From the NCBI GenBank assembly GCA_964036315.1, contig OZ038509.1:28265737-28329736 (forward strand): DNA of 64,000 nucleotides. The letters run 5' to 3'. Under the pieces are notes generated by a model. That model had not been told where the DNA came from and ran no database searches. It saw nothing but the letters and a program-made list of their open reading frames with translations. Below, piece after piece: positions 1-64,000 of this stretch. Positions within the stretch are counted from its first letter, which is position 1, and each line of letters opens with the position of its first letter. Position numbers and translations under genes: made by a program. Origin of the DNA: Acanthosepion esculentum. Taxonomy: Eukaryota; Mollusca; Cephalopoda; Sepiida; Sepiidae.

Positions 1-794
1 TTTATTCTACTGTCAAAAAAAAAAAAAAAAATATCAATATTACAACATTCCCTTATGTTTAATATGTTTATATATAAATTAGTTTACCTGTATATTCAGA
101 AAAATGATGGCATTTTAAAATAATTCGGCAATTGTATTGCTTATATATTTTTTGCATGAGTTTTCTAAGATTTCAATTTATACAACTACGGGATTCTACT
201 TTTTAAGTTATTTAAAAAAATATCTAAGAAAGCTAACATGAAACCAAAATAAAAAGCAATATATTAGCAGATTGATCTTCCCTGCTTGTCTATTAATAAT
301 AATAATGTGTTTTAATAATTATGAAGCTATTTTTGGCTGAAAATATTTCTGATGGGTTAAAATTAATAAGTTTATAATTAACATAATTAGTTTTATTGTG
401 TGAAATATATTGCATATTTAGATATTTTAATGGACATGACAATGTAAACAAAAATGTAAAAAACAGCATGTGGCCATAGCTAAAAAAACGTTGACCTAAT
501 TGAGCAACACCAATGTGATTTTGGGATTCAGCACATCAAAATTTTTATAAATCAGCTAAAATAATTTAGACAATAAATTTGGTGCTGACCAGTGAATTAA
601 TATCACATTGTATTTTATATTATGGAATAGATATTTACTTTTAGAAAAGGATGTTGAAATAATTTTCAGTATTTGCTTATAATAAATATCTAACAAAACA
701 AAATTGCATATCAAATATTAGAAATTATTTTAAAAAACAAAATCGTTACTATTTTTATAATAAAAACTTTAAATACTATAATCATTTTACTTAC
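1..794 (-). other. SEC23IP intron 13 (partial)
   Basis: Intron sequence continuing off the left edge. AT-rich, with short A and T runs; no coding similarity or named repeat was seen. Confidence 0.8.
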
Positions 795-58539
<57,745 letters not shown>

Positions 58540-58700
58540 TGCTTCACATACCACGTCATTCAACGGAAGCGGAAATACTGCAACTGACGCCGGTTGATAT
58601 TTGTATTACTCTTTCCTTGCTTCTCGGTTTGTAAGGATTGAACTCATAGATATCACTCTACAGACGATACTGTAGATGGCAATATGAAATTTCGTTTATG
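58540..58700 (-). promoter_or_regulatory. Probable promoter/5' UTR region of SEC23IP
   Basis: This is the sequence directly upstream of the start codon and is less AT-rich than its surroundings. On the minus strand it carries TGACGTGG (58551-58558), the core of ATF6/XBP1 response elements, and two GGAA (ETS-like) cores on the plus strand at 58564-58575. No TATA box was recognised. The transcription start is not known, so TGACGTGG could be 5' UTR instead of promoter. Confidence 0.35.
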
Positions 58701-61120
58701 CTTTCAGACAATTTCCTCTTAAACTTAAAAATACAGTGTGATGTGAAAAATATGTTATGTGTACTGATAATTTTTTTCCATGAAACCAACAAACGTTAAA
58801 AATTTTTACTCTCACTATTTTATTTTTCTGGATTTTTATCACCTCATGATAATAATGTCACTAAGACATAAGGAGGCTGCTGTAGGTGAAAGAGAAGGAA
58901 AAGACTTTAGAAAGAAGAAACAGGGGATAAATCTCTACTCCTCTTCAAAAATACTGAGGAGGAGTGTGAACCGGGCAATAGGTAACCCTATCTACTGCTA
59001 CTGAGTAAAAAAATAAATAGTAAATAAAATTTTAGAGTTTCTGCTTTTTTAGAGACGTTAGACGTATAGAGGTGAAGTAGATTTTTTAGAACAAACCGAA
59101 AACCCAATCCTAAACAGGAGACAAGGGATAAACTTCTATTGTTCAATTTATGCTGATGCATTTTGATTTAAAAAAAAAAACTTCTCTGTATTATTATATA
59201 GGATTTTTTGTTTGGTAAAAAAAAATTTACCAAAAAGTTCAAACAAATGCTTGAGGTAACATTTAATTTATATGGGCACACAGACACAACACAACCAAAT
59301 TTTAAAATGGACATTAAATTTATTAAAACAAAAATGAATGAATTATGTGCCAAATGATGGCCAATAACATGTATGTAAATTATCAATGAAAATGAAATCT
59401 GCCTTTTTACAATAAAAGTTATAATGCTGTATATGTGGACCTCAGAAAAGAAAATTACATAAAATGAAGAAAAGAGAAAATACTTTTCAAAGAATTTGTA
59501 CAATTTTCAAAGCAAAGTTTGTGGCAACAGCGAAAGATAAAACAAGCACACCAGCCAAAGTCTTTTCCTTGATGTGGGAACAACTTTGATGCTCCTTTCA
59601 ATTCCCATCTATTGGTTATCAAATTTCTTCTGCATTGGCTTTCTTTCTGGACTGGGCAACCTAGGCTCCTGTAACAGCTGCTCATCAATTCTGAAAATTA
59701 ACTCCAACCCCTCCCCCCTTAAATAACCTACAATTAAGCACCAAATATACTTTTCAGAATTTTATTTTATTCATTTTGGATGAAAAAAACAAATACAGCT
59801 ATTTTCCTACAAATTGAAAAAAATATTTTTGAAATTCAAAAATTAAGCAAGAACCTATTGCAGCATCTACTTTCTCTCTGAAAGGCAGATGATACATGCT
59901 CAAGCAGCTTAAATTTCTTAGAATTAAGGCATGAATATTTCTAAAATACAGAGATGTGACATTTTTAATTTTGATGAATGTCATGAAAGAATACTGTCTA
60001 AATCCTTAATACATGTCGTTATTGTTATCTGTGTGATAGATGAATAGCCTCATTCTTTTATCATCATGTTTTTCTTTCCTCAGGTGTATAATGCATCTTT
60101 TAACAAGCAAGGATAATTCTAGATCTAAACATCAGATTCCTGCAAGCAACAGTAATTCAAACTTGGCAGCTCTACAGCTACAGAGAGTCTACCTTCCATG
60201 ATAAAAAAAGATTGAAAGTGTTATATTCCCCTGCAAATTGGATAACTTTTTGAATTACTGTATATTTTGGTTGGATGTGAGCACTAAGAAAGCAAAAGCT
60301 AAAATAAAAAATTGTCGTTCTCTGCACAGGTGCTCCAAGCATCACATAAAGCAAGGAGAACAGGTCAACAGTTGACACCCAGCAGGCTCTCAATGTCACC
60401 ACCGTAATTTCAGTCAACTGACCTGATACATATATCCACTTGAGACCCATCCTCCTCCACTTTGCCCTCATATAGACATTCCACTCACATTCTCTGATGT
60501 CAAATTCACAGCTTCACTAATCTACTCCAGGCCTCTCTTGTCAACCACTCAACAAGCATTTCAACTCAAGGCCTTACCAACACTATCCTTCCTTCAAAGC
60601 CACATCCCTTGCCCACATTTAGAGACATTCTGCTTACATCTGCTGCATCGATAACACAAAAGAATTGTATATTTACAATTCTTTTCATCTTTTCCTTTCA
60701 CCTCACTGGCAGTACTGTTATTTCATTTGTTCTTCCATGCTATCATATGCATGTTTATAACAAATGGTTAATAATAATGGTTGATAATGAACTATGAATT
60801 ACCATGACTTCTTAGGAAAGATAGTGGAGCAATTACCTACTGCCTTCTCTACAGTTTTGAATTCAGAATAGTTTTTCTCTTAAGGCTGCCACCCAAGACC
60901 CAGTCCACAGCTATTTACCATATTACTGGGTATAGATGAGCATTTCATAAAGACATGGGGGCAACAAAGTATCATAGATCTTGAACTCAGCTCAACAGTA
61001 CTGCTTTCTTTGTCAATACTACTACATAGGAATAGGGTGTTCTCATTTTGCTATCTATGCTAGGGGATATTTTCAAAGTTATTTCTTCAGGTTAATTCTG
61101 ATTATTCTATAAAACAATGG
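58701..61120. other. Upstream flank of SEC23IP
   Basis: No gene was recognised. 60100-60660 is less AT-rich and carries a 97-codon minus frame (60178-60471) with no recognised similarity; it could be an unrecognised transposon fragment. The rest is AT-rich. Confidence 0.45.
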
Positions 61121-61350
61121 TTTACAGGATATAAATTATTGGTTACTTGCTTGTGTTTACTTGGTTGTCATGAGTTCAATACCTGTGTCAGGCAGTAAAA
61201 TCTCTATAATATGGTTAAGTGGAATGAGCAGAAGCGATACAAGGATAAAAGCAATTAAAAATTAACACAGAAGAATTAACTAATACAAGATATTTCCTAG
61301 CATGGATAGTGGAATTAGAACTGTCTATCCCTATGGATTGAATAAAGTGT
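61121..61350 (+). repeat. tRNA-headed SINE, copy 3
   Basis: A B-box-like GAGTTCAATACC at 61168 with GTGTCAGGCAGTAAAATCTC downstream, and a 3' part (ATGGATAGTGGAATTAGAAC, GATTGAATAAAGTG) shared with 41390-41440. It ends about 25 bases before the LTR at 61377. Confidence 0.55.
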
Positions 61351-61376
61351 TTGGTTTGAAATTCTGAGAATAATAT

Positions 61377-61612
61377 TGTACCAGATAATCACAAAGAACC
61401 CAGTCCTTAACAAGTCAAAATCCTTGAGTCATCTGCTGTTTGTCTATGTTGCTCACTTTTTATTTGTTAACCGCACGTGCAAATTAGCAATAGTTTTAAA
61501 AGTGTTAAAACCATGCATGCACTTTGACTAAATTTCAAATAGCAACTCTGACTGAGCAGGTGAGACATCATGGCTCTTAGCCTCAGGTAAACTAGAGTTT
61601 TTTTGGTCCACA
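61377..61612 (-). repeat. 3' LTR of the 61-63 kb element
   Basis: Reads TGTACCAGATAATC...CCACA on the plus strand (TGTGG...TACA in element orientation). It aligns end to end with 63307-63545, sharing CAAGTCAAAA, GAGTCATCTGCT, GCAAATTAG and CCTCAGGTAA. The two LTRs differ at many sites, so the insertion is old. Confidence 0.75.
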
Positions 61613-63306
61613 ATCTCCCAGGCTCACATGATCCCAAAAAGTAAAACTGACACTGGTCACTTCTGATGCATACTCCTTCTGATAGTGACAGCTCTGGCTT
61701 GGTTATCTAGGAGTTTGTGAGGTGCTCTTATATCAGCCCACTGATGGCTGGTGACAAGGAGACTACTTGGTAAATATGGTTCTTCTGCAGCTGATTAATC
61801 AGCAGATGAATCTGCCTTGGATTCTGGTAGGTTTTTCACTTCATCCCAGGATGCCCAGTATGGCGGTGAATTCAAGTATCTGGCACTTGCTCAGAGCAAC
61901 AGGGCAAACCTTCGGTGCAATCTATTCCCCCTTCTTCATAGTCTTGAATGATTTTTTTGGCACTCTTGTTAATTTGTTGATTCTGTTCTCTTCTGACCTC
62001 ACTAATGCCACATCACTTGCCAGCCAATATTCCCCAATTAGCTGCGAGAATGTTTTAAACCTCCTCTCCACCAGCATTTCTCCTGCTGCCATGGTGTGCA
62101 TTTTTGCCTTTTGGCCAAGTTGTCCTTAAGCCAATAATACATGCACAAGGATTCATTTTTTAGATGGAGCACTTCCACTTGCCATTGAAGAGCTAGATTG
62201 ATGCATTTTATTATTGCACTGAGCCCGGCCAAATGTGTCCTCAATCACTGCTTCATTTTCCAGTGGCAAGGGAGCTCATACTGACTGAAAAGTCCATTTC
62301 ACATGATCATTCTGTTTCACTCTGGCAGTTGTTTCTTGTATAATCATCTTCAAAGGAGCATCAGACAACTCTTCATCACAGTCGCGGGAAAATGTGTTCG
62401 CTCACCATTTGATGAATCCAGTGACCACTCTGAGCCAGCCACAAACAAGGAAATGTCCAAAAAGCTTTCTACAGACAGAAAACACATTCTGTCATGAAAT
62501 AGGATTAGAAATATACAGGAATTACATTCCCTCGCTTTCCTCACGGAATGCTGTCTTTATGGCCTAATACTTTCATCCCTTCCTTCAAGCACTCTGGATC
62601 CATGCTGTTGAGTCCAAATCATGACAAATGTTCCTTGAAATACTTTACCGATGCAAGACTATCATTGACAAAGATGTCGATGTATGAGGACATTGCTTCC
62701 TTTACTTTGTCCTCTTCAGATAGTACAGCTTCAATAATTGCAAATTGGTGCCATGTTGAGACCAAATCCCATGCATATCAAGTGATATATTTTACCGTGT
62801 TCATAATGGCTCGTGCCTGAGTTACTAATTGTTCAATGTTATGGCATCCATTCTTGACAACGCCCAGAGAAGCTGTTTCACATACTGTGGCAGTCCCAAC
62901 ACAAATACGCAAACCATACACTGATTTTCAACAAGCAGATCAAGTCGTTGCAAATCTGCTAGATATTCATTCATTTCTTCCAGGTGAAGTCGTTATGCTA
63001 CAAATTGGTTGTATGCAACAAATGAGTCCAGAGAATAGGCAGCTATGAGGACCCATTTAATATGCCACAAACTCACTTTCTCCTTTCTGTCTAATTGCTG
63101 TTATACAACGAGAGTGCCGTCTCACAGTCACAGTAGCAGTATTCACTTGATGTCCATTCTCTTGCAAAGGCCATGTATCATCTCACTCCATTGAATTCAT
63201 TGTATAACTAGTTCACCTGTAGCATTATCACTAAACTCTGGAATTATACTATAATCAAATATTTGTGCATAACAAAATGTAAAAAATTGAATCGGCTGAA
63301 ATAACT

Positions 63307-63545
63307 TGTAGCAGATAGTCGTAAAGAACCTGGTCCTGAACAAGTCAAAACCCTGGAGTCATCTGCTTCTCATCTGTGCGACTCAATTTCTATTCAGGTT
63401 TTTTGGCTACGCATGCAAATTAGTGATAATTTTAAAAGAGCTAGAACTACATAGGTGCTTTGATTAAATTTTCAACCAGGCAGGAATTACATCATGGCCT
63501 ATTTGCCTCAGGTAAGCTAGAGTTTCTTGTTCATATTTCACCACA
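63307..63545 (-). repeat. 5' LTR of the 61-63 kb element
   Basis: Reads TGTAGCAGATAGTC...CACCACA on the plus strand. It lies upstream of gag in element orientation. No clear target duplication was found next to the outer ends, and no convincing primer-binding site was recognised. Confidence 0.75.
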
Positions 63546-64000
63546 GTTATTGAATATGACAGGCACCTGAAGAAGGTCAGAGGTTACAATGGATGAAATA
63601 TTATAACACTGACAATCAAGATGAGACTAACAATTTAAATAAATCAATGTATCATACATAAAATCAGATTATTTTTCCATAAGGAAACTAATTTATACAA
63701 TCAACTCACAAGACAGGAAAACATGATCCAAAATTATGCATAATATGACATGCAAGGAGAAATTAACTAATCCATAAAAGTTAGATTTGAAAAACACTGA
63801 AAACCCATTAGCCAGGGTGATATTATGCACACACAAATTGGGAAAAAAAGTTTGCATAAGGAAAATTAATGTCAAATTCAATACTGGGGAGACGGTGGCC
63901 TAGGCATATTAAAACAAAAATCACCACAAGTACCTCCTACAACAAAAAAAAAATGGTATCATCAGTGTTTTATAAATGCACTAATTAGCATATGTTGAAC
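63546..64000. other. Right edge
   Basis: It begins with CACCTGAAGAAGGTCAGAGG (63571) and an ACACTGACAATCAAGATGAG tail, resembling the motif at 56777. The rest is AT-rich with no recognised feature. Confidence 0.5.

Larger units (their letters stand above)
61377..63545 (-). mobile_element. Degenerate gypsy-like LTR retrotransposon with both LTRs
   Basis: Direct repeats of 236 and 239 bases flank remains of gag-pol. Minus-strand order, right to left: gag near 62830-63060 (EEMNEYLADLQRLDLLVE, FVLGLPQYVKQLL, LVTQARAIMN); RT near 62640-62790 (GFGLNMAP, SSYID-IFVN, the YIDD box missing one Asp); RNase H near 62100-62260 (THLAGLSAIIKCINLALQW) with downstream EMLVERRF and LTRVPKK; integrase N-terminus near 61830 (HTGHPG). 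PPT-like CTGGGAGAT adjoins the left LTR. The first part of RT and most of integrase are deleted. Related to, but a different lineage from, the 25-30 kb element. Confidence 0.82.

Noticed and set aside
58540..58563. Earlier SEC23IP start at 58563
   Set aside because: The codon there is TTG; the first in-frame ATG is at 58539, with better context and N-terminal similarity.
60178..60471. 97-codon minus frame as a gene
   Set aside because: No recognised similarity, no splice or start support; possibly unrecognised repeat.
61767..63048. Plus-strand frames of 60-120 codons
   Set aside because: They are shadows of the minus-strand gag-RT-RNase H remains of the LTR element.

Overview
The window is AT-rich metazoan nuclear DNA with GT-AG introns and a very high repeat load. 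It is dominated by one split gene on the minus strand, the SEC23IP/DDHD2-type gene (a COPII-associated DDHD-family phospholipase-like protein). Thirteen coding exons were placed from splice sites, continuous reading phase and family similarity. They give 2,124 coding bases (708 codons) over about 57.7 kb. The protein runs from a proline/glutamine-rich N-terminus through a WWE domain, the GHSLG lipase motif and a SAM domain. The DDHD C-terminus lies off the left edge. The repeat families (gag-pol elements, CFDP2-like LINEs, a 5S-like SINE head, tRNA-headed SINEs, long TA arrays) suggest a lophotrochozoan, most likely a cephalopod mollusc. That assignment is inference.

Layout, right to left along the gene. 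58.5-64 kb is upstream flank with a degenerate LTR retrotransposon (61.4-63.5 kb). Exon 1 is at 58.4-58.5 kb, with upstream ATGs just before the start codon. Intron 1 (49.2-58.4 kb) holds a mariner-like end, two opposed LINE fragments, a SINE, three consecutive hairpins and a hAT-like element. Exons 2-5 lie at 43.0-49.2 kb, with a minisatellite-bearing repeat in intron 3. Intron 5 (21.0-43.0 kb, 22 kb) holds a gypsy-like element split by a hAT-like element, a 5S-headed SINE, a 68-bp mariner MITE and a recent 175-bp duplication. Exons 6-8 lie at 17.2-21.0 kb with LINE tails between them. Intron 8 holds a mariner split by a 1.7-kb solo LTR. Exons 9-13 lie at 0.8-11.5 kb, with a possible solo LTR, a Tc1 remnant, TA-rich inverted repeats and a third hAT-like copy.

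The host gene is the only gene that looks functional. Everything else recognised is decayed transposable DNA. Several insertions can be ordered in time because target-site duplications survive and the interrupted reading frame resumes after the insert is removed. No clearly new biological system was found. The best leads are the 5S-headed SINE, the long-TIR hAT-like family with perfect 8-bp target duplications, the cluster of three foldbacks, and the two upstream ATGs directly before the SEC23IP start.
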